A stretch of DNA of 45,908 bases from Paraburkholderia piptadeniae (lineage in GTDB: Bacteria; Pseudomonadota; Gammaproteobacteria; Burkholderiales; Burkholderiaceae): assembly GCF_900007165.1 (NCBI RefSeq), contig NZ_CYGY02000036.1, positions 1 through 45,908 of the forward strand, read 5' to 3'. Position 1 is the first letter of the stretch. Each line of letters begins with the position of its first letter. Under the pieces are notes generated by a model. It saw nothing but the letters and a program-made list of their open reading frames with translations, had not been told where the DNA came from and ran no database searches. Both the position numbers and the translations under genes were made by a program. This document shows positions 1 to 8,043 of this stretch, piece by piece.

Positions 1-47
1 AAGACGCTGAACGCGCGCATCAACCGGCTGCGCGCGTTCAGCGTCTT
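1..47. repeat. Perfect 18-bp inverted repeat with 11-nt loop at the contig edge
   Basis: Bases 1-18 (AAGACGCTGAACGCGCGC) are the exact reverse complement of bases 30-47; the loop is 19-29. The hairpin lies inside the FCD domain of the GntR gene. Read on the plus strand the segment encodes KTLNARINRLRAFSV, the usual FCD-helix sequence. Read on the minus strand, as the gene here requires, it gives KTLNARSRLMRAFSV. The loop therefore appears inverted relative to the family, which suggests an assembly artefact at a palindrome or a real loop inversion. Confidence 0.9.
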
Positions 48-515
48 GACGACGGCCAGCGACACACGTTTTTGCGCGCCCTCGAACATCGCCTCGTAGA
101 AGCGCTCGGTGTATTCGAGCACGCGCGGCATGTCGTGCTGTACGAACGCATCCTCGATGGTCTTGCGGATTTCGCGCAATTGCCGGACGAGTTCAGGCGT
201 CGATTGTTCGGCGCACGCGCGCGCGGCGTTTGCCTCCAGCAGTCCGCGTAGCTCGTAAATCTCGCCGACCTGCTCGGGATCGAGCCGCGCCACGATCGGC
301 CCCTTCTGCGCGACGATCTCGACGAGTCCCTCCGTCTCAAGATGCCGGAGCACTTCGCGTACGACTGTGCGGCTCACGCCCAGTTCGTCGCACAGCGTAC
401 GCTCGACGAGCCGCGCGCCCGGCCGGAAGTAGCCTTGCACGATTGCGCCGCGCAGCTTGTCTAGCGTGAGTTCCCGCAGGGTCTTGGCGTTGCGGTCGAT
501 TTTGAGGTCTGACAT
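1..515 (-). CDS. GntR family regulator, FadR/FCD subfamily (3' end cut off by the window)
   Basis: This is a one-component transcriptional regulator with an N-terminal winged helix-turn-helix and a C-terminal all-helical FCD ligand domain. About 171 codons are present, against about 220-240 in the family, and the gene leaves the window at base 1. The minus-strand start ATG ends at base 515 (MSDLKIDRNAKTLRE). The wHTH covers roughly residues 10-75 and includes GAIVQGYFRPGARL, ERTLCDELGVSRTVVREVL and HLETEGLV, which are textbook GntR helices. FCD begins near residue 85 (EIYELRGLLEANAARACA). FCD regulators usually repress carboxylate or amino-acid catabolic genes; the effector cannot be read here. 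The MFS gene upstream on the same strand is a possible target. The last visible residues pass through the hairpin at 1-47 and may be wrong. Confidence 0.88.
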   Translation of the reverse strand, partial: MSDLKIDRNAKTLRELTLDKLRGAIVQGYFRPGARLVERTLCDELGVSRTVVREVLRHLETEGLVEIVAQKGPIVARLDPEQVGEIYELRGLLEANAARACAEQSTPELVRQLREIRKTIEDAFVQHDMPRVLEYTERFYEAMFEGAQKRVSLAVVKTLNARSRLMRAFSV

Positions 516-740
516 AGGCGGCAAAGAGGAAAAAGGACGACGTCCCAGCTGCGCGCTTCATCCGTCAAAGCGCGCCGGCTGGCATGCCATATTATCGTCC
601 ATCTCACCGTGATGCCGGCGCACGACTCGAAGCGCAGCCGGTTTGCAGGCATCGAGTCGTCGCGCGGTCGCGCGCTCATCAAGCCGCGCGGCGCCGCAAG
701 ATCACTCGATCGGCGCTGCGAACGACGGCAGCCCGTCCGT

Positions 741-1946
741 CTAGCGCAGTTGCGCGATACGCCGCGCGGGACTGGCCACGAGCAGCACGATCGTCATCAC
801 GCAGAATGCCGCGCCCGCGTAGAACGTAGCAGCCGCGCCGATCCGGTCCCACAACGCGCCCGCGATCACACTCGATATCAGCGTCACGAGCCCGCTCGAC
901 AGATTGAAGATGCCGAATGCCGTGCCGCGCAAATGCGCGGGCGCGCTATGCGACACCATCGCCGCGAGCAGCCCTTGCGTCATGCCCATGTGCAGGCCCC
1001 ACAACGCGACGCCCACGAGCAGAATGCCCCAGTGAACTGCGTGCGCGAGCACGACATCGGCTGCGCAGAGAATCGCGAGCCCGACGATCAGCAAGCGGAT
1101 ATGGCTCGTCGAATCGGCGAGCTTGCCGAGCGGATACGCGGACAGCGAATAGACGACGTTCATCGCGACCATCACGAGCGGTACGAGCGCAATGGGCACG
1201 CCGCTGTTCATCGCGCGCAACACGAGAAACGCCTCGCTGAAACGAGCGAGCGCGAACACGGCGCCGACGGCGACGACCCACCAGTAAGCCCGTCCAAGTT
1301 GACGGATGTTGTCGCGGCGAATCGGATTGACACGCTTTGCGCCCGCCTGCCGCAACGGCTCGTCGATGCCGAGCGTCAGCAGCACGACGGCCATCACACC
1401 GGGAATCACGGCGAGCCAGAACGCGAGCCTGAAATCGTCTGCCCACGTCAGCATGATGACGACGGCGAGCAGCGGTCCGAGAAAAGCGCCTACCGTGTCG
1501 AGCGACTGCCGCAGCCCGAACGCGGCGCCGCGCAGATGCGGCGGCGTGACATCGGCGACGAGCGCATCGCGGGGCGCGCCGCGTATGCCTTTGCCGATTC
1601 TGTCCATCACGCGGGCGGTCACGACGAAGCCGAGCGTCGGCGCAATCGCGAACAGCGGCTTGCTCAGCGCGCCGAGCCCGTAGCCCGCGACGGCGAGCCA
1701 TTTGCGGTTGCCGAGATAGTCGCTGAGCGCGCCGGAGAACACCTTGACGACGGGCGCCGTCGCCTCGGCAACACCCTCGATGATGCCGATCGTCGCCGCG
1801 CTCGCGCCGAGGCTCGCCATCATGAACATCGGCAGCAAGCTATGGATGATCTCGGACGAAATGTCCATCAACAGGCTGACACAGCCCAGCACCCAGACGC
1901 TGTTGGGTATCTGTCGAAGCGTACTGAGTCGTGACGGTGTTTGCAT
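741..1946 (-). CDS. MFS transporter, 401 aa
   Basis: Inner-membrane secondary transporter of the major facilitator superfamily, of normal length (401 aa) with about 12 hydrophobic segments. The first (VWVLGCVSLLMDISSE) is typical of the MFS_1 branch. The loop between TM2 and TM3 reads SGALSDYLGNRK, a variant of the MFS motif A (GxLaDrxGrk), and VMDRIGKGIRGAPRDALVAD is a strongly conserved loop of one putative drug or metabolite exporter subgroup. A second-half motif A-like loop is YPLGKLADSTS. The substrate cannot be inferred. The gene lies between a small membrane protein upstream (54-bp gap) and the GntR regulator downstream on the same strand, so all three could share transcription. Confidence 0.9.
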   Translation of the reverse strand: MQTPSRLSTLRQIPNSVWVLGCVSLLMDISSEIIHSLLPMFMMASLGASAATIGIIEGVAEATAPVVKVFSGALSDYLGNRKWLAVAGYGLGALSKPLFAIAPTLGFVVTARVMDRIGKGIRGAPRDALVADVTPPHLRGAAFGLRQSLDTVGAFLGPLLAVVIMLTWADDFRLAFWLAVIPGVMAVVLLTLGIDEPLRQAGAKRVNPIRRDNIRQLGRAYWWVVAVGAVFALARFSEAFLVLRAMNSGVPIALVPLVMVAMNVVYSLSAYPLGKLADSTSHIRLLIVGLAILCAADVVLAHAVHWGILLVGVALWGLHMGMTQGLLAAMVSHSAPAHLRGTAFGIFNLSSGLVTLISSVIAGALWDRIGAAATFYAGAAFCVMTIVLLVASPARRIAQLR

Positions 1947-1999
1947 CAGGCGTTCAATGACGGTTCACTGCTCGGTCACATGGCACGGCGCCGATGAAG

Positions 2000-2239
2000 C
2001 TAGCTGGCCGCGAGATACATCGCCGCGAAGAACAACGCCGCGATCAGCGTGATCGCGCTCGCCGCGAAGTTCAGCCAGAACGCGACGCTTTGGGCCGGCG
2101 GCGTGATGTTGCACGCGCGGCACCAGCGCACGTATCGGGAATAGAACGAACCCGCATTGACGGTGATCCACATCAGCGAGAGCGCGCCGATGAAAAACGC
2201 CCATGCGAGAACGCCCAACAGGACATGCGATCTTTCCAT
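2000..2239 (-). CDS. Small two-TM membrane protein, 79 aa
   Basis: Hypothetical membrane protein. I start it at MERSHVLLGVLAW because the frame upstream of this codon (open to 2446) has no protein-like composition. Two hydrophobic helices are visible, about residues 6-27 (LLGVLAWAFFIGALSLMWITV) and 54-77 (WLNFAASAITLIAALFFAAMYL). They are joined by a basic, cysteine-containing loop with RYVRWCRAC, a CxxC-like pair that could bind metal or form a disulfide. No convincing Shine-Dalgarno precedes the start. It is 54 bp upstream of the MFS gene in the same direction. Function unknown; I do not recognise the family. Confidence 0.55.
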   Translation of the reverse strand: MERSHVLLGVLAWAFFIGALSLMWITVNAGSFYSRYVRWCRACNITPPAQSVAFWLNFAASAITLIAALFFAAMYLAAS

Positions 2240-2600
2240 ATCAGCGTGCCGTATACGCGAAGCGGGCTCTTGCAGGTTCAGCCGCTGCTGCGTGAATAGC
2301 GCAACGACGCGAGCGTGCCGGGCAATTGCGATTGTCCATGAGTCGAGAAAACCAGTGCTGTTCCTTTCGGGCCATTCTATCAAGCCGATAAGAAAGCTTT
2401 CTGTCAGTGCAAAACTCCCGCCTGGTGATCGAGCGCATCTCCACACGGTTTAAGTCTCGTTTAATCCGCCCCGCCTAGATTGAAATCGCCACGAAGCTGC
2501 GACGACAAGCGGCAATTCGTTTGAACCGCTCGCTCGAATCGCGCGCGTCGAACAGCAATGCCGCGTCATCGACGCGCTTATCTTCACGATGGAGATCGTC
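2240..2600. other. Intergenic region, no gene seen
   Basis: About 360 bp between the divergent small membrane protein and the secreted-protein/Rieske operon. Short open frames here lack ribosome-binding sites and protein-like composition. It should contain both promoters, but I see no unambiguous -35/-10 pair. Confidence 0.5.
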
Positions 2601-3071
2601 ATGAACTCATTCGCCAAAACAGGTCTTCTTGCCATCGCGCTCGTGCTTGCGCAGTCCGCGAATGTCGCGTTCGCCGCGACGCCAGACCTGCCGCCGCTTC
2701 AGCATCAGGGCAACGTTGCGTATCTGTCGGGGGGCGTCGGCAGCGATCAGTCGGCCGCGCTCAAGGACGAAATGCACAAGTACCCGCTCGTGCTCGAATT
2801 CGCGGGCAAGACGCATCAAGGTAACGAATATCTCGCGGACATCCCCGTTGAAATCACCGACATGCACGGCGCGACCTTGCTGAAGGCCACATCGCATGGC
2901 CCGTTCATGCTCGCGTCGCTACCGGAGGGACGGTACAAGATCACCGTCAGCTATGAAGGCAAGACGCAGCAGCGCGTGGTCGATGTCAAACCGTCGACGC
3001 ATGTTCGCACGCTATTCCTGTGGCCGATGCAAACGACGCAAACCGCGCAAGCGAACGGGAGCGTGACGTGA
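2601..3071 (+). CDS. Secreted carboxypeptidase-regulatory-like (beta-sandwich) protein, 156 aa
   Basis: Predicted periplasmic protein. The ATG at 2601 is chosen over 2589 because GGAG at 2591-2594 is ideally spaced from it and the signal peptide then begins correctly (MNSFAKTGLLAIALVLAQ, cleavage near AFA/ATP, residue 25). The mature part resembles a carboxypeptidase regulatory-like/transthyretin-like fold: VEITDMHGATLLKATSHGP, then LPEGRYKITVSYEGKTQQR. Such domains usually bind or scaffold rather than catalyse. Its stop codon overlaps the GTG start of the Rieske gene (GTGA), so the two are translationally coupled and probably act together in the envelope. No specific function can be assigned. 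Confidence 0.8.
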   Translation: MNSFAKTGLLAIALVLAQSANVAFAATPDLPPLQHQGNVAYLSGGVGSDQSAALKDEMHKYPLVLEFAGKTHQGNEYLADIPVEITDMHGATLLKATSHGPFMLASLPEGRYKITVSYEGKTQQRVVDVKPSTHVRTLFLWPMQTTQTAQANGSVT

Positions 3072-3688
3072 ATGCAGTCACCGACGCGCCAATGGACGAG
3101 GCACGACGCCGATGGATGATCGCGACGACAGTAGCCGGAGGCATTGCAGGCGTCGCAATCGTGACGCCCTTCGTCGATTCGTTCCGGCCGCCCGCGTCCG
3201 CGCTGGCCGCGGGCGCGCCCGTGACGGTCGATATCAGTCGCCTTCAGCCCGGCGACATGCTGACGGTCGGGTGGCGCGGCAAGCCCGTCTTCATCGTCAA
3301 TCGCACCGATTCGATGCTGGCCGCTGTACGCGCCGCCGATCCGTTCGTCGCCGACCCTCATAGCGAGCGGCCGTTCTCGATGCTGTTGCCTGCGTATTGC
3401 AACAACGCGTACCGTTCGCGCGCGGAACGCAAGAACCTGCTCGTCGTGGTGGGCGTCTGCACGCATCTGGGATGCACGCCGAGTCCGCGTTTTCAGCCAG
3501 GCCCGCAGCCCAATCTGCCCGACGACTGGCCGGGCGGATTTCTCTGTCCGTGTCACGGCTCGACCTATGACCTGGCGGGTCGCGTGTTCAAGGACAAGCC
3601 CGCGCCGCAGAATCTCGACGTGCCGCGCTATCGCTACGAGAGCGCGGAGAACCTCGTGATCGGTGCGGATGAGCATGGTGAAGCGTAA
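3068..3688 (+). CDS. petA: Ubiquinol-cytochrome c reductase Rieske iron-sulfur subunit (orphan)
   Basis: Rieske [2Fe-2S] protein of cytochrome bc1 type, moving electrons from quinol toward cytochrome c1 on the periplasmic side. I prefer the GTG at 3068: it overlaps the previous stop as GTGA, is preceded by GGGAG at 3057-3061, and gives 206 aa, the usual PetA length. A Tat-like N-terminus (RRRWMIATTVAGGIAG) precedes one membrane anchor. Both cluster boxes are intact: CTHLGC (C131, H133, disulfide C136) and CPCHGS (C160, disulfide C162, H163), followed by the conserved STYDLAGRVFKDKPAPQNL. Cytochrome b and c1 genes, which normally follow petA, are absent, so this is probably a second, stand-alone copy. 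Confident on family, unsure of partner. Confidence 0.92.
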   Translation: MNAVTDAPMDEARRRWMIATTVAGGIAGVAIVTPFVDSFRPPASALAAGAPVTVDISRLQPGDMLTVGWRGKPVFIVNRTDSMLAAVRAADPFVADPHSERPFSMLLPAYCNNAYRSRAERKNLLVVVGVCTHLGCTPSPRFQPGPQPNLPDDWPGGFLCPCHGSTYDLAGRVFKDKPAPQNLDVPRYRYESAENLVIGADEHGEA

Positions 3689-3932
3689 GAGGCGTCGATG
3701 GCGGACTTTCGATAACAGCGATCCTCTTGCACGAGAGCAGACGGGAGACAGGATCATGACCGCCCTCTGACATCGCGGCTCGCTGCTGGTCGCGTGTGCC
3801 GCGTTCGCTCAGTGGGCGCGCGGACGATAACGCGCGTGCTGTGTTGTGCCTATACTTCGTCCGTAGACTTTCGATGTTCTTTATGGAAATCAACCGATTC
3901 ACCGAACATCGCAATTACTCGGGAGCGAAGTC

Positions 3933-4247
3933 ATGTTCATTGCAATGAACCGGTTCAAGGTGGCGCTGGGTTCGGAAAAGACGTTCGAGGAAGTGTGGAC
4001 GACGCGCGACACGCACCTCAAGGACGTCCCCGGCTTCATCGAGTTTCATCTTCTGAAGGGCCCGCAACGCGACGATCACGTGCTGTATTCGAGCCACACG
4101 ATCTGGGCGAATCGCGCGGCATTCGAGGCATGGACGCAGTCCGAGGCCTTTCGCGCCGCGCATCGGAACGCCGGGAATGAAGCTCGCGCGCTTTATCTGG
4201 GACATCCCGAATTCGAGGGGTTCGAGGTCATTCAGACCGTGAAGTGA
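3933..4247 (+). CDS. IsdG/HmoA-like haem-degrading (ABM-fold) monooxygenase, 104 aa
   Basis: Antibiotic-biosynthesis-monooxygenase fold, a dimeric ferredoxin-like barrel. Three residues match the IsdG-type haem oxygenase catalytic set: N6, W67 and H77 (axial haem ligand), at almost the positions known from IsdG/IsdI. The sequence MFIAMNRFKV at the N-terminus and VPGFIEFHLLKG are typical of the HmoA/IsdG branch. The likely reaction is oxidative opening of haem to release iron in the cytosol. The gene is monocistronic or weakly linked to the GH36-like gene 12 bp downstream. No Fur box is obvious upstream. Other ABM proteins act on quinones or polyketides, but the intact triad favours haem. Confidence 0.82.
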   Translation: MFIAMNRFKVALGSEKTFEEVWTTRDTHLKDVPGFIEFHLLKGPQRDDHVLYSSHTIWANRAAFEAWTQSEAFRAAHRNAGNEARALYLGHPEFEGFEVIQTVK

Positions 4248-4259
4248 CGGGCGGTTCAA

Positions 4260-6224
4260 ATGCTCGCGAATCGCTCTGCACTCGATCATCCGGGCGCACC
4301 CGTCTTTCAGTCGAATGGCAGCGAATGCGTCTTCGGTAATTCGGTCATCGCGTTCAACTGGACGATTGCAAATCGATCTCTCGGCGAATTTCGTATCGTC
4401 GATCGCGCGCATGCGAAAACACTTTCGGTCGATGCGCCATTTGCGATCGCACTGGCTGACGGGCGCACGCTGGGCATCGACGAATTGCAGATGATCGAGC
4501 CGTTGCGCGAAGAAGTGCCGATAACGAATGCCGACGCACCAGGAAAAGCAGAGCGCAGTGCCGGACGACGCGTGATCGCCATACTTTGCGACAGGCAGCG
4601 ACGTCTGCGGGTCGAATGGGAAATCGAGCAGCGCGAGAACTCGCCTTATTTGCGGCAGTGTCTGTCGATTACCGCACTCGTGCAGGACGAGCGCATCGTC
4701 TTTGTTTCGCTATTGCAGACGCGCGCGCCCTCCGCACAAAAGATGGGCGAACTCGAAGCGGTGCCCATCGTCGAGGGCAATGTCTATCTGGGCTTCGAGC
4801 TTCCAATGGCCGAAAGCGAAGTCCGCGACGGCGTGGCCAGCTTCACGGTCACACGCGAGTTGCCTCTCGACAAAGGGAAGACTCTCTCTTATTCCGCCGT
4901 GGCAGGCGTGTTTCGCGAAGGCCAATTGCGCCGCGATTTCTCCGCGTACCTTGAGCAGGAGCGCGCCCACCCTTATCGCCCCTTTCTTCACTACAACTCC
5001 TGGTACGACATCGGCTTTCTCACTGCCTATACGCAGGACCAGGCGATAGAACGCATTCACGCCGTGGGCCATGAACTGCATGAAAAGCGCGGCGTACAAC
5101 TCGACTCATATCTGTTCGACGACGGATGGGACGACTACAGCGGCGCCTGGCGATTCAATCGCGCGTTTCCCGACGGTTTCGTGCCCTTGAAGAATGCCGC
5201 CGCGCGCTATGGCGCTGCGCCGGGCGTGTGGCTGTCGCCGTGGGGCGGCTACGGTCCGCCTCGCAAAGAACGCGTGACGCGCGGCCGTGCTGCCGGATAC
5301 GAGACTGTTGGCGATGGATTCGCACTGTCCGGGCCCAGGTACTATCGGCGCTTTCACGAAGCCGCGATGGACCTGCTGACACGACACGGCGTCAATTACT
5401 TCAAGCTCGACGGCACAGGTAACGCGAACGTCGTCGTGCCCGGCAGCCGCTTCAACAGCGATTGGGATGCCGCGATAGAACTCATCGACGATATCCGTCG
5501 TACGAAGCGCGATGTCTTCGTCAATCTGTCCACGGGAACGCTGCCGTCGCCATTCTGGCTGCGCTATGTCGATTCGATCTGGCGTGATGGCGCCGATTAC
5601 GGCTTCGCTGGTACGGGCGCGGATCGCGAACAATGGATCACCTATCGCGACGCCCAGACTTATCGCAATGTCGTATGCAAGAGTCCGCTCTTTCCGCTCA
5701 ATTCGCTGATGCTTCACGGGATCATTTACGCGCAGGAAAACACCCGGCTCAATTCCGATCCCGCCCATGCGCTCGCAAGCGAAGTGCGTTCTTACTTCGG
5801 CAGTGGCACGCAGTTGCAAGAGCTTTATGTCACGCCGTCGCTGCTAAAGGAACGCGATTGGGATGTTCTCGCAGAGGCCGCCAAATGGGCGCGCGACAAT
5901 GCGGATGTACTGCGCGATTCCCATTGGATTGGCGGCGCGCCGGATGAACTCGAGATTTACGGTTGGGCCGCGTGGACACTTTCGAAAGCGATCGTCACGC
6001 TGCGCAATCCGAGTGATCGAGCGCAAAGCTTTTTGCTCGATCTGAGGGAGCATCTCGAACTGCCGTATGGCATTACGGGCAGATTCAATGCGCTCTTTCC
6101 GTTTATCGAACCTCCTGCGAATTTTCCGCTGCTATGGAACGTCGGGCATTCTCAGGCGATTCGACTCGATCCGTTCCAGGTACTGACGCTCGAATTTTCA
6201 CCGGCAGCGCCTACGTCAGCGTAG
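4260..6224 (+). CDS. GH36-like alpha-galactosidase-type glycoside hydrolase, 654 aa
   Basis: Putative retaining glycosidase of the GH-D clan (GH27/GH36-like). An N-terminal beta-sandwich of about 230 residues leads into a (beta/alpha)8 barrel. Visible barrel strands include HYNSWYDIGFLTAYT, YLFDDGWDDYSG, APGVWLSPWGGYG, VNYFKLDGTGN and VDSIWRDGADYG. By analogy the nucleophile is D384 (FKLDG) and the acid/base D443 (WRDG). No signal peptide is seen, so it should act in the cytosol on imported oligosaccharide. It is convergent with the GH35 gene and the 3' ends overlap by 14 bp, a compact arrangement suggesting joint use on galactose-containing glycans. Some relatives are annotated only as enterotoxin or hypothetical, so the substrate is uncertain. 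The start at 4260 has only a weak upstream purine stretch. Confidence 0.75.
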   Translation: MLANRSALDHPGAPVFQSNGSECVFGNSVIAFNWTIANRSLGEFRIVDRAHAKTLSVDAPFAIALADGRTLGIDELQMIEPLREEVPITNADAPGKAERSAGRRVIAILCDRQRRLRVEWEIEQRENSPYLRQCLSITALVQDERIVFVSLLQTRAPSAQKMGELEAVPIVEGNVYLGFELPMAESEVRDGVASFTVTRELPLDKGKTLSYSAVAGVFREGQLRRDFSAYLEQERAHPYRPFLHYNSWYDIGFLTAYTQDQAIERIHAVGHELHEKRGVQLDSYLFDDGWDDYSGAWRFNRAFPDGFVPLKNAAARYGAAPGVWLSPWGGYGPPRKERVTRGRAAGYETVGDGFALSGPRYYRRFHEAAMDLLTRHGVNYFKLDGTGNANVVVPGSRFNSDWDAAIELIDDIRRTKRDVFVNLSTGTLPSPFWLRYVDSIWRDGADYGFAGTGADREQWITYRDAQTYRNVVCKSPLFPLNSLMLHGIIYAQENTRLNSDPAHALASEVRSYFGSGTQLQELYVTPSLLKERDWDVLAEAAKWARDNADVLRDSHWIGGAPDELEIYGWAAWTLSKAIVTLRNPSDRAQSFLLDLREHLELPYGITGRFNALFPFIEPPANFPLLWNVGHSQAIRLDPFQVLTLEFSPAAPTSA

Positions 6225-8043
6225 ACGCCAGATCGATCGGCTTCGCTTCCGTCTGGTGCAGATCGAAGACGGTAATCGTGTTGTCGCCGGGCTTGAGCCA
6301 CGGAGCGGGACAATAGAGCCGCATCTGCGGGCCGATATTCCAGTATCGTCCGAGGTTGTATCCATTGACCCAGACGACACCTTTCGTCCATCGGCTCATG
6401 TCCAGATACACGTCGCCGACTGTATCCAGCGACAACACCGCGCGGAAGAATAACCCCGCTCTGTTCGGCTCAGAACATATTGGGCGAAGATCTTCGATAA
6501 ACGAAGCGTCCAAGGGAAGAAGAAAAACTTCCCAACCCGTCAAAACCTCAGTCATTCCAGACTCGTCGCGCAACGTAACAGGCTCGACAAGCCCTTTGCG
6601 GTCGATCATCGCGTGCCCATAGTTCACACGACCCATGCCTTCGACGAGCAGGTCCAGTACCGCTGCCTCATTCGATCCGGACGATGGAAGCGCAAGAGAC
6701 CCGCGATGCATGATATTCAGCGATTGCGCGCGAGCTTGCGGCATGCGCGCGCGTGACGCGCCACCCACATATTCGCCGCCGATGAAAACGCACGCATAGT
6801 CGTGAACATCGCCGATATCCAGCACGCCGCCTCGATAATGTTCAAGCCGCTTCCGGTACACGACGAAGCCGGACACGTGACCGTACATCTCGAACGGCTG
6901 CGGATCGACGGTCTGCCCGGCGGGCAGAGAGGACGGAAGGTTGTCCCAGATCGACGCGAACCGCTGCGGAATCAAGGAGCGAATATCGGTAGCGAGCGTC
7001 GCGACGGGTTCAGGCACGTCAGGCAATGGCGTCGCCAGATACCTGGAAACGATCTCGCGATACTTCATGTACTTCGCGGTCGCCACACCTTGCTCGCTGA
7101 TCGGCGCCGAGTAATCGTAGCTCGTAATGTCTGGCTGATATTCGCCCGTATCGGCATCCACGTTCGCACCCGCATAGAAGCCAAAGCTCGTGCCACCGTG
7201 AATCACATACAGGTTGAACGACAAGTTCTTTCGCATCAGTTCGTCGAGCGTCGCCGAGAGATCGACGGCTGTGCCTTGCAGCGCGTTGTCGCCCCAATGC
7301 GTTAGCCAACCCGGATAGACCTCGCCCGCCATCACGGGAACTGCGGGAAACGTCTTGCGCGCCGCTTCGATTTGCGCCGCATTGCCATTGCTCAACGCGA
7401 TTGCGCCATCGACGACATCCGTACGGTTCTGTTCGACTTGCACCAGACCGTCTTCGGTATAAAACGGCCCTTCGATTCCGCCGCGAATCCAAAGCTGCCT
7501 GATTTCTTCGAGGTAAGCCGCATTGCTCGCATACGATCCAAATTCGTTTTCGATCTGGATCATTAGAATCGGCCCACCGTGTATTGCCATTAGCGGCTTG
7601 ACGCGTGGGACAAGCTCGCCAATGTAACGTGCGACAGCCGACATGTAGCGCGAATCACTTGCCGAATCGGTCCGCAACTGGATATCCGTATAACGCAGCA
7701 GATAAGACGGAATGCCGCCGAGATCCCATTCGGCGCAGACATATGGGCCAGGCCTGAGCAGCACCCACATGCCTTCGATCTGGCAGAGGCGAATGAACGC
7801 CTCGATATCGCGGTTGCCGGTTTGAAAGTCGAATGCACCCTCGCTCGGCTCGTGGTAATTCCACATGATGTACAGAGCGATGGTATTCATCCCTATCGCC
7901 TTTGCCATCTGAATACGATGCCGCCAGTATTCGACGGGAATGCGCGCCGGGTGCATTTCCCCGCTGCGAATCTGGAAAGGCTTGCCGTCGAGCACAAAGC
8001 CGTCGCCGTTCTTCTCGAAGGAAAAGACATGCGCGCTGTTCAT
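6211..8043 (-). CDS. GH35 beta-galactosidase, 610 aa
   Basis: Glycoside hydrolase family 35 beta-galactosidase, hydrolysing terminal non-reducing beta-galactosides with retention. I start at the ATG ending at 8043, because it forms an ATGA overlap with the stop of the upstream di-iron gene; the frame is open to 8160 but the extra N-terminus is low-complexity arginine. Family landmarks: RSGEMHPARIPVEYWRHRI near residues 26-45, WNYHEP, LLRPGPYVCAEWDLGGIP, the acid/base motif IENEFGSY (E167) and the nucleophile region AGEVYPGW (E241). Beta-sandwich domains follow, ending in VWVNGYNLGRYWNIGPQ. No signal peptide. It is the second gene of a two-gene operon and shares 14 bp of 3' end with the opposite GH36-like gene. 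Confidence 0.92.
   Translation of the reverse strand: MNSAHVFSFEKNGDGFVLDGKPFQIRSGEMHPARIPVEYWRHRIQMAKAIGMNTIALYIMWNYHEPSEGAFDFQTGNRDIEAFIRLCQIEGMWVLLRPGPYVCAEWDLGGIPSYLLRYTDIQLRTDSASDSRYMSAVARYIGELVPRVKPLMAIHGGPILMIQIENEFGSYASNAAYLEEIRQLWIRGGIEGPFYTEDGLVQVEQNRTDVVDGAIALSNGNAAQIEAARKTFPAVPVMAGEVYPGWLTHWGDNALQGTAVDLSATLDELMRKNLSFNLYVIHGGTSFGFYAGANVDADTGEYQPDITSYDYSAPISEQGVATAKYMKYREIVSRYLATPLPDVPEPVATLATDIRSLIPQRFASIWDNLPSSLPAGQTVDPQPFEMYGHVSGFVVYRKRLEHYRGGVLDIGDVHDYACVFIGGEYVGGASRARMPQARAQSLNIMHRGSLALPSSGSNEAAVLDLLVEGMGRVNYGHAMIDRKGLVEPVTLRDESGMTEVLTGWEVFLLPLDASFIEDLRPICSEPNRAGLFFRAVLSLDTVGDVYLDMSRWTKGVVWVNGYNLGRYWNIGPQMRLYCPAPWLKPGDNTITVFDLHQTEAKPIDLASTLT

Noticed and set aside
609..1934. 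Long plus-strand open frame of 441 codons opposite the MFS gene
   Set aside because: Arginine/histidine-rich with no domain; it is the antisense shadow of a clear MFS transporter.
5106..5819. Minus-strand open frame of 237 codons inside the GH36-like gene
   Set aside because: The opposite strand encodes recognised catalytic motifs; this is a high-GC shadow.
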